Source: Coenobita brevimanus (lineage: Eukaryota > Arthropoda > Malacostraca > Decapoda > Coenobitidae). Taken from it: a DNA stretch of 64,000 nucleotides. Under the pieces are notes generated by a model. That model was not told the origin of the DNA. It saw only the letters and a list, made by a program, of their open reading frames with translations, and did not search any database. This document shows, piece by piece, positions 22,687 through 33,589 of this stretch. The stretch's first letter is position 1; every line of letters starts with the position of its first letter. Location: the NCBI GenBank assembly GCA_032717465.1, contig CM064669.1:46771843-46835842 (forward strand). The letters run 5' to 3'. Made by a program: the position numbers and the translations under genes.

Positions 22687-22813
22687 CACGCTGGAGACTG
22701 AGCTTTCAGCATAATAATTCTACAGACACTAGTGTTCACAATATTCTGAGGACACACGTACGATTCAGTGAAGAACGCTTCAATACACACTGACTCCAAT
22801 CAACAAGTATTTC

Positions 22814-22814
<1 letters not shown>

Positions 22815-22878
<64 letters not shown>
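22815..22878. repeat. (CA)n microsatellite
   Basis: Perfect CA run. Confidence 0.97.
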
Positions 22879-22880
<2 letters not shown>

Positions 22881-22904
22881 GATCCAATACACATTTTCAT
22901 CCCC

Positions 22905-22985
22905 ACTCTTTCTTCCACAGCCCTGTATCGCCTGGTGTGGCAGAGAGCCTCCAGAGAGCTACAGATTACACGCACCGGTATACAC
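22905..22985 (+). repeat. dispersed repeat family E, copy 2
   Basis: Matches 18215-18290 (CGCCTGGTGTGGC, CCAGAGAGCTAC). Confidence 0.55.
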
Positions 22986-23080
22986 AGACGGCGGCAGGCA
23001 CCAGGACAATGAAGAGCACTCACTGAAAAAGGAAAAAGCCCATGTGATTTTTCTGAGGTATCTATAGAATAAAAAAAGCA

Positions 23081-23181
<101 letters not shown>

Positions 23182-23213
23182 GCACGCACAGTAGGCTGGG
23201 AATTTATTTTTGG

Positions 23214-23423
23214 TCCATTCATCTTAACTTGGCCCAAATTGTTGTACTTTTGGAGCATATTTCACGTAGGTCAGTGGCAAACCAAGACAATATCACGGTT
23301 CTGCATTCCTTTCCATAGCACTGCTTCGTGACTAGTACCATATTCTAGAGTAAATAATTTGTTACAACTCAGCATTTAAGGTGAAATGATGAGAACTTTA
23401 GGATAAGTTAAAGCAATCGTATT
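23214..23423 (+). mobile_element. MITE-1 family copy
   Basis: CATCTTAACTTGGCCCAAAT at the left end, CACGTAGGTCAGTGGC, GCTTCGTGACTAGTACCATA, and the right end TAGGATAAGTTAAAG. It lies between a CA array and a run of A/T tandem units. Confidence 0.82.
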
Positions 23424-23433
23424 ATAAGCGATA

Positions 23434-23960
23434 GTATATTTTAATGCCAAAGAGGGAGAAAAATATATTTCTTTTTGAGTTATATTGCAAAAAAAAAAAA
23501 AAGCCCCGAAATTCAACTAATTGTTAATACATTCTAATCTCGGGGACAAAAAACGTATTTTTTTTTTTTTTATGTACCGTTCAGAAAAAAAGTTAACCGG
23601 AAATTCAACTAATTGCAAAATTCTCGAGGGAAAAAATATACCAGTGATTTTTTCCGAGTCATCTACTGCAGACGAAACAGACAGACTGACAGAGAGGCAT
23701 ACAGACACACGTACACACATACATACACAGATACACGCACGCATATACGCACAAGCAAGTACCCGGTAATTTTATTAATTGCAAATACATTTCAACCACT
23801 GAGAAAAACGCCACTTATTTTTTCAGTATGTAGTTGAAAAAAAAAAAAATCATTTGAACTAGTAGCAAAAGCGTTTAATCCTCGAAAAGAAAAAGGTTGA
23901 TTTTTAGAGCTATGTACTGTAAAAAAATATATATAAAAGCGAACTGGAATTTATCGAATT
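23434..23960. repeat. about 100 bp A/T-rich tandem repeat with inserted ACAC/ACAG tract
   Basis: Units begin AAATTCAACTAATTG (about 23511 and 23600), TAATTTTATTAATTG (23766) and TCATTTGAACTAGTAG (23850). Each continues to a CTCGAGGGAAAAA-like segment, a T run, GTACTGT and poly(A). The second unit is interrupted by about 70 bp of ACAG/ATAC simple sequence (about 23678-23760), after which ACCCGG resumes. A related segment precedes it at about 23030-23075. Confidence 0.75.
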
Positions 23961-24024
23961 TTGGATATATACAATATATACTATTTCAAGGCAACCCCAT
24001 CTTTAGGTGGGAGAAAGGTCTGCA

Positions 24025-24182
24025 CGATGATGGCAAAGGCAGTGACAGTGATGATGATGATGATGGTGATGAAGATGATGATGATGATGATGGTGATGAA
24101 GATGATGATGGTGATGATGATGATGGTGATGATGATGATAGTGATGATGGTGATGATGATGATAGTGATAATGATGATGATG
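24025..24182. repeat. (GAT)n microsatellite
   Basis: GAT triplets with GGT, AGT and GAA variants. Asp-rich, Met-rich and Ile/Ser-rich frames across it are translation artefacts. Confidence 0.96.
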
Positions 24183-24304
24183 CTTTTGAATGCTTTGGGA
24201 AACACTTTTTTGGTGAGTAAATAAATAACAAACACAAAGAAAGAAGACAACAACAGATCTACTAATGCTTCCAGGGACTTTGACGGGGACAGACAGACTA
24301 CATG

Positions 24305-24480
24305 TACAATAATGCTCGCGTGGAGAGGCGGGAGAATGTGAGACTGACTAAGGGGGTGTTTGTGAGTGAGATGGAGGGGGAGAGAGGGGGACTGAGGATG
24401 CGATTGATGAGTTGGAGAGGTATGAGAGAGAGGGCATGTGTGTGAGCTGGAGAGAGGACAGACAGATGGGAAAAGTCAGT
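24305..24480 (+). pseudogene. LINE C-terminal fragment
   Basis: Similar to 32130-32285. Translation keeps RLTKGVFVSEMEGERGG-like text (about 24340-24390) followed by LRMRL. No catalytic motifs; 5'-truncated and without a clear 3' tail. Confidence 0.6.
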
Positions 24481-25025
24481 CATATGGAAGGAGGCGCCGG
24501 AGCACCTCTCCCACAGCGATTTATTTTTTATTATTATGGCTGGCTAATATCCCTTTGTACATTATTAATTCGGAATATGGTGACATCAGAAGGATTTATG
24601 TAAAAGGTGTGAGGACAGAGATGAGATTAGCAAAATAAATCGCTAACGAAAAGGTGTTAGGGAGCTTCCTTAACTGACGAGAATACAGAACAGAAACACT
24701 ACTGTATTAATCCATGGCTGACCATTAACCCCTTCAGTAGGCGAACCCCTTTTCTAGTTCATTCTTGATATCTCCAGACGATTTTATACCAACTGGGAGA
24801 AGATTTTCGACATAACATTGCTGTCTATCTATCTATGCATCTGTCTATGTTTTATGTCTGTCTATCTATCTGTCTATCTGTCTAGCCTTAACTGACCCAG
24901 ATATTAAGTAAGGGTTTTATAAGGTAGGAATTTAAAAGGTGATATATTACTAATGGGGTTAAACTGAACGCAAGCAGCATCGGTAGCATAATGGATGTAA
25001 AATTCCGAACCACACATACGAGAAA

Positions 25026-25032
<7 letters not shown>
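24481..25032. other. no gene; ACGATT fragment and TCTA tract
   Basis: TTAACCCCTTCAGTAGGCGA (about 24725) and CCAGACGATTTTATACC (about 24775) belong to the ACGATTTT family; degenerate TCTATCTG at about 24820-24885. Confidence 0.55.

Positions 25033-25064
<32 letters not shown>
25033..25064. repeat. (GA)n microsatellite
   Basis: GA run. Confidence 0.95.
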
Positions 25065-25068
<4 letters not shown>

Positions 25069-25339
25069 TTCCATTTTTCCCTTTTCAACAAATAATACTT
25101 GCAATATATCCACATTATCAAAACTTTGGCAAAAACTTCATTGCCTGGAAATACCCAATGACTTTTTTTTTTAACACTTACATCGTTACCATCTTAAAAA
25201 GTCAGCTTCTAAATCAATTCTTTTTCCTTTAACTAAGAACATTTACGAGAAAAGTTATAATGAAGTCAGGTTTTCTGTAGTCGGAGAGAGAGAGTGGTAT
25301 TTCATTTACGCATGCCTTCTCTGACACTTCTGTTGCCTA

Positions 25340-25483
25340 TATATAACAATTTTTATTTTTTCTTCCGGTCTTTATTTAGTAATTTCTCTTCCTTGTTTGC
25401 TTCCTTTTCCTTCCTTCTTTCTTTTTTGTTTTCCTTCTTTCTCTCCCTTCCTTGCTTCCGTTCTTCTCTTCCTTCCTTTCCTT

Positions 25484-25523
<40 letters not shown>
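25340..25523. repeat. polypyrimidine tract ending in (TC)n
   Basis: C/T-rich TTCC/TTTC words run into a pure TC array at 25490-25523. Confidence 0.88.
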
Positions 25524-25530
<7 letters not shown>

Positions 25531-26600
25531 ATAATTAGAGAGAGGGAGAGAGGCAACAGATAGCTAAAGTTACAGCACACTCTATAACAAGTCGTATCTC
25601 GTTCTCTCTTATGGTATCTGGAATTGGGTCTCGAAATTCAGTATCTAAGAGCGTGATTATGGACAGTCAAGCATTACGTAGCAAAGTAAGAACACCCACA
25701 AATAGGAGCGAGGCATTAGAGCATCAGACGAAGCGACGAATGTGTGCAGAATTAAGAATGGTGAGATGATGAATAAAAAGCTGTGAGGGATCTGACACCC
25801 ACCTATAAAAAATACTGTATATATTTTGGGATTTCGTTTTGCTCTGAAATACTGCTGAACAAAAACATCAGGGCTTTTGTTTAAGTGTTTGTTTTAACCC
25901 TCCCCTGCTTCCGCCTCAGAGGTTAATTCAGAATAAGAGAAAATATCGTTTGCTATCACCAGAAGTTATTCAGTTTAAAAGAAATCTGACGTTGTGAAGA
26001 GGTTAATGATGGCCATTTGTGAACCAGTTGAAATTAAAAGGGCATGTTGTACACTGTTTCCTATAGCACCATCGAATGTAATGGGGTATAACATATGTCG
26101 AAAATAGCCAATACTTATGGTGGTTGGATGCGGAGAGGAAAGGAAGAGTGAATGTAAAATCAGTAAATATGTTTGACTGAAGTGGCACTGAAAGCCCAAG
26201 TAAAGAATATATACAGACTTCCGTGTACAAACCAAATTATGTCTGATATATATAATGATAGTAAGTCCATGTGAACAATACCAAGATATTAAAAACTCAC
26301 CCGGGCCAAGTACAGCGATCATTTGGGTGTTTAACCAAGGCAGGATACAAAAGCGGGAGACAGACACGGGGTAATGAAACATGGGTGAATCTTCCCGTAG
26401 AGATTATCATTACTACTGCAGTGTGATACAGTGCCATTTTGCTTAGAGCAGCTTGTCACTGTAGGATGATTTCGTTAAGCATAAGGTAGATCTCTTATAA
26501 TAAAGGAAATTATGATGGGTGTATCTAATTCGTCCCACTGGAAATAAGTCACCTAATCAGAATAAGCCAAGGAAAATAAAGGGGAAGATCGTCATTACAG
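25524..26600. other. about 1.1 kb unassigned
   Basis: The most complex-looking stretch of this part. A minus-strand frame of 135 codons (25975-26382) is open without simple repeats, but I recognise no domain, signal or splice pattern and do not call it a gene. Confidence 0.45.
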
Positions 26601-26603
26601 TGA

Positions 26604-26857
26604 AACTCCTAGGAGCAGCAGTAGTAGTAGTAGTAGTAGTAATAGTAGTAGGAGTTGTTGTAGTAATAGTAGTAGTTGCAACCCCCAGGCTCATCTGGAC
26701 GTGAACCCTGTGGACTGCAGGCTGAACTGCTCTTCTATAGTCCACCATTTTCTTTGCGGGGATAGGGAGGGAGCTGATGTACCGGTATGCTTGAATAATT
26801 GGGCAGTAGAGTCCCCAGGATTTATTAATGTCACGCGTGAAGGCATCCTTCTATCAC
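26604..26857 (-). mobile_element. SINE-TAC family copy 2
   Basis: Tail (AGT)n at 26612-26676, then TTGCAACCCCCAGGCTCATC, GTGGACTGCAGGCTGAA and the head near 26840 (GAAGGCATCCTTC). It is followed almost at once by MITE-1 at 26860. Confidence 0.82.
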
Positions 26858-26859
26858 TG

Positions 26860-27071
26860 TTCTCGTTCCACTTTAACTTGGTCCAGATTTTCGTTCTTTT
26901 GTAACTTATTTCACGTAGTTCATTGGCAGTCAGACAGTGCAACGGCTCTATATCCTTTTCATAGCTCTTCGTAGTGACTCGCATGATATATGTGTGTTTA
27001 TCTATTGTTACAAATCAGCATTCAAGACAGAGAGGTGGTTATTTTAGGCAAAGTTAGAGTGAAAAGGGTAT
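26860..27071 (+). mobile_element. MITE-1 family copy
   Basis: Left end CCACTTTAACTTGGTCCAGA, TTCACGTAGTTCATTGGCAG in the middle, right end AGGCAAAGTTAGAGTGAAAA. Confidence 0.82.
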
Positions 27072-27420
27072 ACTGAAAGGGGTAAGAAAGTTAGTTATAA
27101 TTCACCTTGTAACTAGATTCAGAGGCACCATTTTGGCTACTGCGAAATACGTACGGACTTACAATTCAATACGATGACGTCATTCATTTTATTCCAGCTA
27201 TTTCTTGGCTGTATTATCAAGCTCAGGAGGGACTTCAAAAATCTAAGACACAGATTTAGCCTTACTTAACCCTTTCAATGATACACTAACAATATACTCA
27301 GGGGTGGAGTCAGGAATATTTCTAAAGGGGCCCATATCACTTTCTAGAGTAATGAAGGTTTAGCATTCCCTTTCTCTCACCCAGTAAAGTAATGTTTGTC
27401 GGTCAAGGATGGTTTGTATC
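27072..27420. other. unassigned sequence
   Basis: No gene or family recognised. Confidence 0.45.
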
Positions 27421-27429
27421 GCATGTGTA

Positions 27430-27650
27430 TGGGAGAAATAAAGGTAATAGCAAGTAAAGTTGCAGTTTGTGTATGTAGGAAGAAATACACATAACAGCCA
27501 ATGAAGATGCAATCTGTGTATGTAGGAAGAAATACATATAATTCCCAGTAAACATGCAGTGTGTGTGTGTATGTAGGCCAGTGAAGATGCAGTCTGTGTA
27601 TGTACGAAGAAATACACATACTAGCCACTAAAGATGCAGTGTATGTAAAG
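27430..27650. repeat. about 47 bp minisatellite, four to five units
   Basis: GTATGTAGGAAGAAATACAC then AGCCAATGAAGATGCAATCT recur from 27471, 27518, 27569 and 27598, with one unit shortened. Tyr/Cys/Phe-rich minus-strand frames come from it. Confidence 0.85.
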
Positions 27651-28012
27651 CAATGTACACTAATCTTCAATTTAGTATAACAGGAGTATTGCCTGAGAAG
27701 TATAGGCAATACCCCTGAATCACTCCATAATGCGCCCTTAATTGTAACTCCTTCATCTTCCACCAACAAGAATAAAAAAAAAGTCCTCGATCTAAAGGAA
27801 TCAACTAAGCATATACAGGTAAGAATATACAGGTACACATAAAAAAACACCTGGCAAAATACAATATACCTTGCAAAACGAAGCATTAAGAAGAAAAGTT
27901 AAAGAAAATTTGGGTGAGTGTCAGCGTGGGTGAAAGTGTGTGTAGTAAGAAAGTGTGCTAAGCGAGAAGGGATGTCGTGGAGGTGAGGAAAATGTTGACT
28001 ATCACGAAATAC

Positions 28013-28014
<2 letters not shown>
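27651..28014. other. unassigned sequence
   Basis: No gene recognised; A-rich. Confidence 0.45.
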
Positions 28015-28062
<48 letters not shown>

Positions 28063-28235
28063 TAGAATGGGCTGCAGTGAAAGTGGGTGAGTTGGTGTAA
28101 GAGATGGTGCTAGAGAGGAGGATTGTGGTGGAGAGAGAGAGAGAGTGTGTGTGTGTGTGTGTGTGTGTTGGAGTGAGTGGGAGTGTGATGGAGTGAGGAG
28201 TGTGATGAAGTGGGAGGGAGTATAGGGGAAGTGTA
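28015..28235. repeat. (GA)n, (GA)(GT)n and GGAGTGAGTG-type repeats
   Basis: GA run at 28017-28059, GA then GT at about 28131-28168, then 28170-28230 with the same 20 bp motif class as 18768-19165. Confidence 0.85.
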
Positions 28236-28412
28236 GGAGTAGGAGGCAATTGTAGTTGTGTTGCAGCAGTTGATAAAAAATAATGGCAGCTTTGACCCAG
28301 TGTTAAAAAAATGGGAGAGAGTGAAAAAATGAAATTAAATAGAAAGGAAGGAGGAAAAGAAAGAGGAAATTAAAAAGATTGTATTATTTGAGGTATGTAT
28401 GGATGGATATAT

Positions 28413-28435
28413 GCGAGAGAGAGAGAGAGAGAGAG

Positions 28436-28491
<56 letters not shown>
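28413..28491. repeat. (GA)n-(GT)n compound microsatellite
   Basis: GA run to 28438 then GT run. Confidence 0.96.
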
Positions 28492-28492
<1 letters not shown>

Positions 28493-29020
28493 GTGTACGT
28501 GCTTTAATGAGATCAAAAAAATCTTAGAGAATGAGGGGAAAATGAAGGTGATGTAAATGGAGGTTGGAAGAAGAAAAAGTAATCAGATGAACACTTGTAG
28601 GCGAGGAAAGGTGAGGAAAAATGAAGATGAAAGGTGTAAGGATCGAGGGAGGGATTGTGTGAAAGAGAGAATGTGCGAAAAAGTGACGGTGGGGAAGGGT
28701 GTGGGATCTGTGTAAAGGACTGAGGTTTGAGAGAGAAAGAGAGAGAGAGAGAACCGTGTCAAGGCCTGCATTAACTCTCTCTCTCACAACCCCGAGTCTC
28801 TTGCGTCACTAGAGCGAGAGAGTTGTTCTGGCTGATGAAATAATATGATATAATAGTGTACAATTTACCAGTGTAATTTCCCAACACTACGTTCCGCCTT
28901 CTGGGCTTCGTATTAAAAGCTGTATCTTTAATATTAATAGTGATAATGTTTTTGATGCTATTAATGCTACTTATGGCAGAGATAATGATAAGATGATCCG
29001 TGAAGAGACATTGTTCAGCA
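28492..29020. other. no gene seen
   Basis: Purine-rich to about 28755 (with GA run at about 28735), then unassigned. Confidence 0.5.
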
Positions 29021-29021
29021 A

Positions 29022-29101
<80 letters not shown>
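29021..29101. repeat. (TA)n microsatellite
   Basis: Perfect TA run of about 80 bp. Confidence 0.97.
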
Positions 29102-29105
<4 letters not shown>

Positions 29106-29284
29106 TGCAGAGAATAACATCAACAAAAACAATACTGTTCTCTACATGAAAAGCAGTTCCAGTACTGAATCGAGATTGTTATAATAATAATAATAATAAA
29201 TACTTTGTATTTTATCATTACTTCTTTCTTCTACTGCTATTCCCATGCTACCACTGCTGCTGCTATCGATGGTGGTGGTAGGCG

Positions 29285-29610
29285 GGGATGATGCCATCTA
29301 CCCACTGAATGTTTTGCCACCTTCAGGTGTTGTACAGTGAGTGACAAGCCAAACGGCTTTCTGTAACCAAGATGCCATTACTTCTTTTGTTGTTAACCAC
29401 ATAACTAGGTGACACCTGGTGGTGTAGTGATTTACAATGTTCTAAATGTACGGGGCCCTTGAGTGTGTATACCCGAGGGACGGATGGTGTTTGTTGGTCA
29501 CATACTGCCACTCAGGAGAGAGTAAGGCTGATAACCTTTGCCTTAAGTATCAGACTGAATTGCCAACCCCCACTGGATGAAATAAAGAAATAATAATAAA
29601 TAAAAGGCGT
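29285..29610 (+). repeat. dispersed repeat family C, copy 2 (SINE-like)
   Basis: GTGACAAGCCAAACGG, a TTGTTGTTAACCACATAACT segment, then CCTGGTGGTGTAGTGATT. The last fits a tRNA A-box pattern, but no convincing B box follows. It ends in an A-rich tail (AAATAAAGAAATAATAATAA, about 29580). Relatives at 17591-17765 and 31555-31830. Confidence 0.5.
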
Positions 29611-29922
29611 AAATAAAAATGAAAAAAAAAAAAAAAATGTCTCCTACCTTATCACTTTATTCTTACAGTTAGGCCTTAGAACCAGTGTCTATGGTCTGTA
29701 GTGAGAAGTGCTTTTTTTTTTTTTTTCCTCCACCAAATCACCCAGCGCAAGTCGGCACCTTCTTTCCAAAACCATCGCACACAAAATATCAGTAACATCA
29801 AACGGAGCAACGGAACAAAGCCGAGGAATTAGTTTTTTTTTTTTTTTATCTTGTTATATTTTGGTGAACACTTTGCCATGAGATACATATAAGTCCAGCC
29901 AATTTTTTATCATATTTCGCTG
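29611..29922. other. unassigned sequence with poly(T)/poly(A) runs
   Basis: Homopolymers at about 29622-29637, 29712-29727 and 29834-29848; no gene. Confidence 0.5.
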
Positions 29923-30134
29923 TAGTTCATTCACTTTAAACTGGCGGAGATTTTCGTACTCTATCAGCCTATTTCCCTTAGCTCGGTAGCAGAACAAGAC
30001 AATACTGTGGTCCTGCATCCATTTCTGAGCACTTCTTCGTGACTAGCACCATATTCTAATGCTAATCTCTTGCAGCTCAGGATTCAGGATGGAGAGATGG
30101 CAATTTTACGCAGAGTTATAGTGATCAGAGTGTA
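29923..30134 (+). mobile_element. MITE-1 family copy
   Basis: TCACTTTAAACTGGCGGAGA at left, TTAGCTCGGTAGCAGAACAA, CTTCTTCGTGACTAGCACCA, right end ACGCAGAGTTATAGTGATCA. Confidence 0.85.
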
Positions 30135-30332
30135 ATCCTAAATAAACTTCAGGAAAATCGGGGAAGATACTGATTTCTCTGACAGCAACTCCGTGATTTT
30201 TTGGAGCCCTCAGAATCACCATTTTCCTGTATGGCTTGGTAGGCTTCATCTGTCAGAAAAAGGCTATAAGAACATTTTAACTCCTCCAGTCCTGCTGCGT
30301 ACGTCTTAATTTTGCTTTCTTACCTCCAGACG

Positions 30333-30511
30333 TTGCTACAGAGGGAATCCTTCACGTGGTGGCACTGATGTAACCAACCGGCTTCTCTGTGCGGGTATAT
30401 AAATGTTCCTAAACTCGCTCTCTATCCCCAGAAAGGACGATGGTGGACTGGAGGAGGACAGCTTCAGCCTGCAATCCACTGGGTACACATTCAGATGAGC
30501 CTGGGGTTGCA
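30333..30511 (+). mobile_element. SINE-TAC family copy 3
   Basis: Head GCTACAGAGGGAATCCTTCA then CGTGGTGGCACTGATG; centre ACGATGGTGGACTGGAGGAG; end CAGATGAGCCTGGGGTTGCA followed immediately by (ACT)n. Confidence 0.85.
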
Positions 30512-30612
30512 ACTACTACTACTACTACTACCACTACTACTACTACTACTACAACTACTACTAGTGCTACAACTATTATCACCACCAAAATCACCACCAC
30601 TACTACTACTAT

Positions 30613-30650
<38 letters not shown>

Positions 30651-30655
30651 TTACC
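30512..30655. repeat. (ACT)n array, tail of SINE-TAC copy 3
   Basis: ACT/CTA triplets with CAC, AAC and ATC variants, continuous with the SINE end. Val-rich and Thr-rich frames are artefacts. Confidence 0.95.
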
Positions 30656-31554
30656 TCTAAACGAATTTTTTTAAGATTTGAGGAGTCGTTTCGGAGGGGA
30701 GGAGTTGGAGATGGCCGTCATTATGTCCTTCAATGGTATAAGTCTTTTCCCAAGTTGTATTAAATGTTCTGGAGGTACAGTAGGAAGAGCCAGCTAATAA
30801 TCGTAATGAAATGGGCAATGCCTTAAATCTGGTAAACATAATAATAATATATTTTAATCTTTTTGAGTAACTCATGCGGTTTCCAAGGCGACTCTTTGTA
30901 GCTTAGGAGACATGTTTCGAAATGGAGAGGCTATAGTTCCTTCATCTTCACTTGGCTTAGATTTGTCTGTGGTCGATGGGTCTGCTTGGCCAGACAGACT
31001 GGGGTTTAGGAAGACGAAGAAGAAGAGAAGGAAGAAGAAGAAAAAGAAGAGGAAGAAGAAGAAAAAGAAGAAGATCAACAACAACAACAACAACAACAAC
31101 ATTAATTATGATATTAAGTGTAAGAAGATAATAAATCACAAAGTTAATTCTAAGCTAAAGTGGTTGTGAAAGGCCGCATTTCGGAGGGAAGTGAAGTTGT
31201 CCCTCTAGCGCTGAAGTGGATATCCTTCACGTGCAACACCTCTCATGAACCTCGTTATCCTCTTATCACCTCTTATCTCAGGTCCAGTTTGACTCAGCTG
31301 TAAAAATTATGCGGATCAAACAGGATTAGTCAATTTCCCTTTAACTGGGTGGCTTGAATATCCTCCATCACTCGTTACTCTTCCAGGACATTCGTTTTCT
31401 GCCCCTGAACACCCTTGACATGTTGACCTGACCCCGGGCTGCTGTAACCTATATTTTGGCGCTTTGTACTATCTTTGGTACCTTGTTACTAATTACTGCA
31501 CTCTCCAAACACCACCACCACGCATTCAATGTAGTACTACTTTCGGGTGACTCT
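30656..31554. other. no gene; (GAA)n and (CAA)n tract
   Basis: 31013-31075 is GAA/GAG triplets and 31078-31101 CAA triplets, inside unassigned DNA. The Lys/Asn-rich frame at 30912-31169 is not a gene. Confidence 0.6.
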
Positions 31555-31830
31555 TCCATGAATTACAAGTCAAATCGCTCCTTGTAACCCGAGAATCAAT
31601 TTGCTGCGCTGGGTGGAAACCATGTAGCCATATGTTGCCTGGTGGTTTAGGGGGCGAAGGCACTCTAACCGGATGGGGCTTATAAGGGTTTCCATCGTAG
31701 GTGTGGTTAGGATTTTTTGCTCACATAATGTCACTAATTGGCGAGTGAGGCTTGTCACCCTCGTCTTCAGTGTTGGGACCGAGTAGCCTAACCCAGGGTC
31801 CCTACGCTCTTGATGCAAAAATAAAAGGCA
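31555..31830 (+). repeat. dispersed repeat family C, copy 3
   Basis: ACAAGTCAAATCGCTCCTTG, TGCCTGGTGGTTTAGGGGGC and GGTTAGGATTTTTTGCTCAC parallel the copy at 29285. It is followed by an A-rich end near 31820. Confidence 0.5.
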
Positions 31831-31837
31831 GCGGCGA

Positions 31838-32028
31838 TGGGAGTTGCTGTTGATGTTATAACCCCAGGCTCATCTCAACGCGAACCCGGTAGATCTCAGG
31901 CCAAAGTGTCCCTTCCGCAATCCATCCTCCTCCTTTCGGGGGGTGGGAAGAGAAGTGATGGACATTATATAACCGGACAGCTCCACCGCGCGGTCATAAA
32001 AGCGTCCCTCTCCAGTGCCAGTGGGAGC
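31838..32028 (-). mobile_element. SINE-TAC family copy 4
   Basis: GTTATAACCCCAGGCTCATC, TCCATCCTCCTCCTTTCGGG and GCGTCCCTCTCCAGTG. The tail is short and degenerate (GTTGCTGTTGATG). Adjacent to the LINE fragment that follows. Confidence 0.78.
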
Positions 32029-32039
32029 AGCAGTAATTT

Positions 32040-32375
32040 AACGTTATTGAGGAAGTGAAGGAGCGTTGTGGCGTGGATGTGGATGTGATAGGAAGCGTTA
32101 GGAGAGACACATTGAGGTGGTTTGGCCATGTGGAGAGGATGGAGAGCGAGAGACTGACGAGGAGTGTGTATGTGAGTGAGGTGGAGGGGGGGAGAGAGAG
32201 GGGGAGGCCAAGGATGAGATGGAGGGATGGAGTGGAGAGGTGCCGGTATATAAGAAGGGTGTGTGAGCTGGGAGCAGGGCAATGAAATGGCGGGCGACAG
32301 GGCGACATGGAGGCGATTTGTTTATGGCCACCCCTTACGTATTTAAGGGGTCTGGCAATAGATAGATAGACAGAA
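32040..32375 (+). mobile_element. 5'-truncated LINE 3' end with GATA tail
   Basis: Coding remnant 32055-32285 plus a 3' end containing GGGCGACATGGAGGCGATTT and TGGCCACCCCTTACG, ending TCTGGCAATAGATAGATAGA. The same 3' end is at 54476 and 59022 and, reversed, at 60004. Confidence 0.82.
32055..32285 (+). pseudogene. LINE C-terminal coding remnant (76 codons, open)
   Basis: Reads as the end of a LINE ORF2-type protein: RWFGHVERMESERL (about 32114-32155), then SEVEGG and GRPRMRWRDGVER (about 32198-32240), with the natural stop at 32283-32285. The function of this tail is unknown to me; it lies beyond the catalytic domain. Same protein region as 6915-7127 but from a different subfamily. Confidence 0.8.
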
Positions 32376-32428
32376 TGTAGAAGAGGTGGTGGTCACGGTG
32401 GTGGTAATTGTGGTAACGATGGTGTCCT

Positions 32429-32642
32429 GTTCTATGTTCACTCTAGCTGGGTCCAAAATTGCCATCTCTCCATCTCTGACGCTTAGCTGTAACGTATGAT
32501 TAACACTAGATAATGATGCCAGTCACGAAGAAGTGCTGTGGAAACGGAGTACGGCCATAACATTACTTTTTTCTCGCCACTAAGCTGCGTGATAAAAGCG
32601 GCAAAAGGAAGAAATTGTAGGCCATGTTAGGGTGAACGAACT
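32429..32642 (-). mobile_element. MITE-1 family copy, reverse orientation
   Basis: Left end ATGTTCACTCTAGCTGGGTC; AGTCACGAAGAAGTGCTG in the middle; right end GGCCATGTTAGGGTGAAC. Confidence 0.82.
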
Positions 32643-32833
32643 AGCTGGCTGTAACAGTGGTCGTAATAATGTTAGTGATGGAGGTGACAGTGGTGGAAAT
32701 GACTTCACAGCAGTTGTATTAGAGGTGCTTTCAGTCGCAGTGGCAGTAGCGAGGAGGGTGGTGATGATGCAAACAGCAGCAGAGAATATGATACTGTGAT
32801 AATAGGGGTGTTTATCTTTGCAGTGATAGCAGT
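32643..32833. other. unassigned; GTGGTGA-rich in part
   Basis: No gene recognised. Confidence 0.4.
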
Positions 32834-33135
32834 TGGGGAGGTGGTGGCCGAGTTGGTAGAGGAGTGGCCTGCAGTCCTAATGGTCCCAGGTTCGAGTCCC
32901 GGGTGGGGGCAGGGAACAGTTTAAGGATTTGAATTTCGTTAAAGCAGACACTACCAGAAGACCTCCCACTAATACCAATACTAGTCCCGTATGAAACAGG
33001 CCTAGTATCTGTTCGTTATGGGTGGTGGGTGTTAGCGCCGAAGTGGTGACCTGCGAAGTGTAGCATGCAGGAGGACTACTGGGACTTGGAAACGGGCTGT
33101 GAATCATATGCCCAGAGTCGGACACCTAAAAAAAA
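32834..33135 (+). mobile_element. tRNA-derived SINE ('SINE-B'), copy 1
   Basis: Starts with a tRNA-like head: A-box-like TGGCCGAGTTGGTAGAGGAG (about 32854) and B-box GGTTCGAGTCCC (32889-32900), with a CCCAGG/CCCGGG stem around the latter. Such boxes recruit TFIIIC and RNA polymerase III. About 200 bp of tRNA-unrelated body follows, including TTAGCGCCGAAGTGGTGACC. It ends GAGTCGGACACCTAAAAAAA. No protein is encoded; copying would depend on a partner LINE. It aligns end to end with 56911-57250. Confidence 0.88.
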
Positions 33136-33200
33136 GTATGGTGATGATACTGGAGGAATGAGTAATAACATCCACAACATCAGTGAAAATAACAGTAACT

Positions 33201-33205
<5 letters not shown>

Positions 33206-33274
<69 letters not shown>

Positions 33275-33308
33275 ACACACACACACACCCAAACACACAC
33301 ACACACTA
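33206..33308. repeat. (CA)n microsatellite
   Basis: CA run of about 100 bp with small interruptions near its end. Confidence 0.96.
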
Positions 33309-33481
33309 GAAACAACAGCAACAACAACAACAAATAATGTTAATAATAATAATAATAATATTAATAATAATAATAATATACCCCTACTCTGTACTTAGTG
33401 TCACTACTATTGCTACTGCTACTACTACATATAATAATAATAATAGTAGTAGTAGTAGTAGTAATTATAATAATAATGATG

Positions 33482-33517
<36 letters not shown>

Positions 33518-33520
33518 GTA
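33309..33520. repeat. compound triplet array (AAC, AAT, AGT)
   Basis: ACA/AAT/TAA/AGT triplets with a short unique segment near 33375-33430. Confidence 0.9.
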
Positions 33521-33589
33521 ACAAGAGATCTCCCCAATTGAGAGTGTTCAAAGCTTCTAATTACGTACAAAACAGACCGTAATAGTTAT

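Noticed and set aside
25975..26382. 135-codon minus-strand frame in complex-looking DNA
   Set aside because: No recognisable domain, mixed hydrophobic text without signal or splice pattern; chance open frames of this size are expected in 64 kb of six frames.
32834..32910. Functional tRNA gene
   Set aside because: Good boxes but no closed acceptor stem, and the same head begins a SINE copy elsewhere with identical body.
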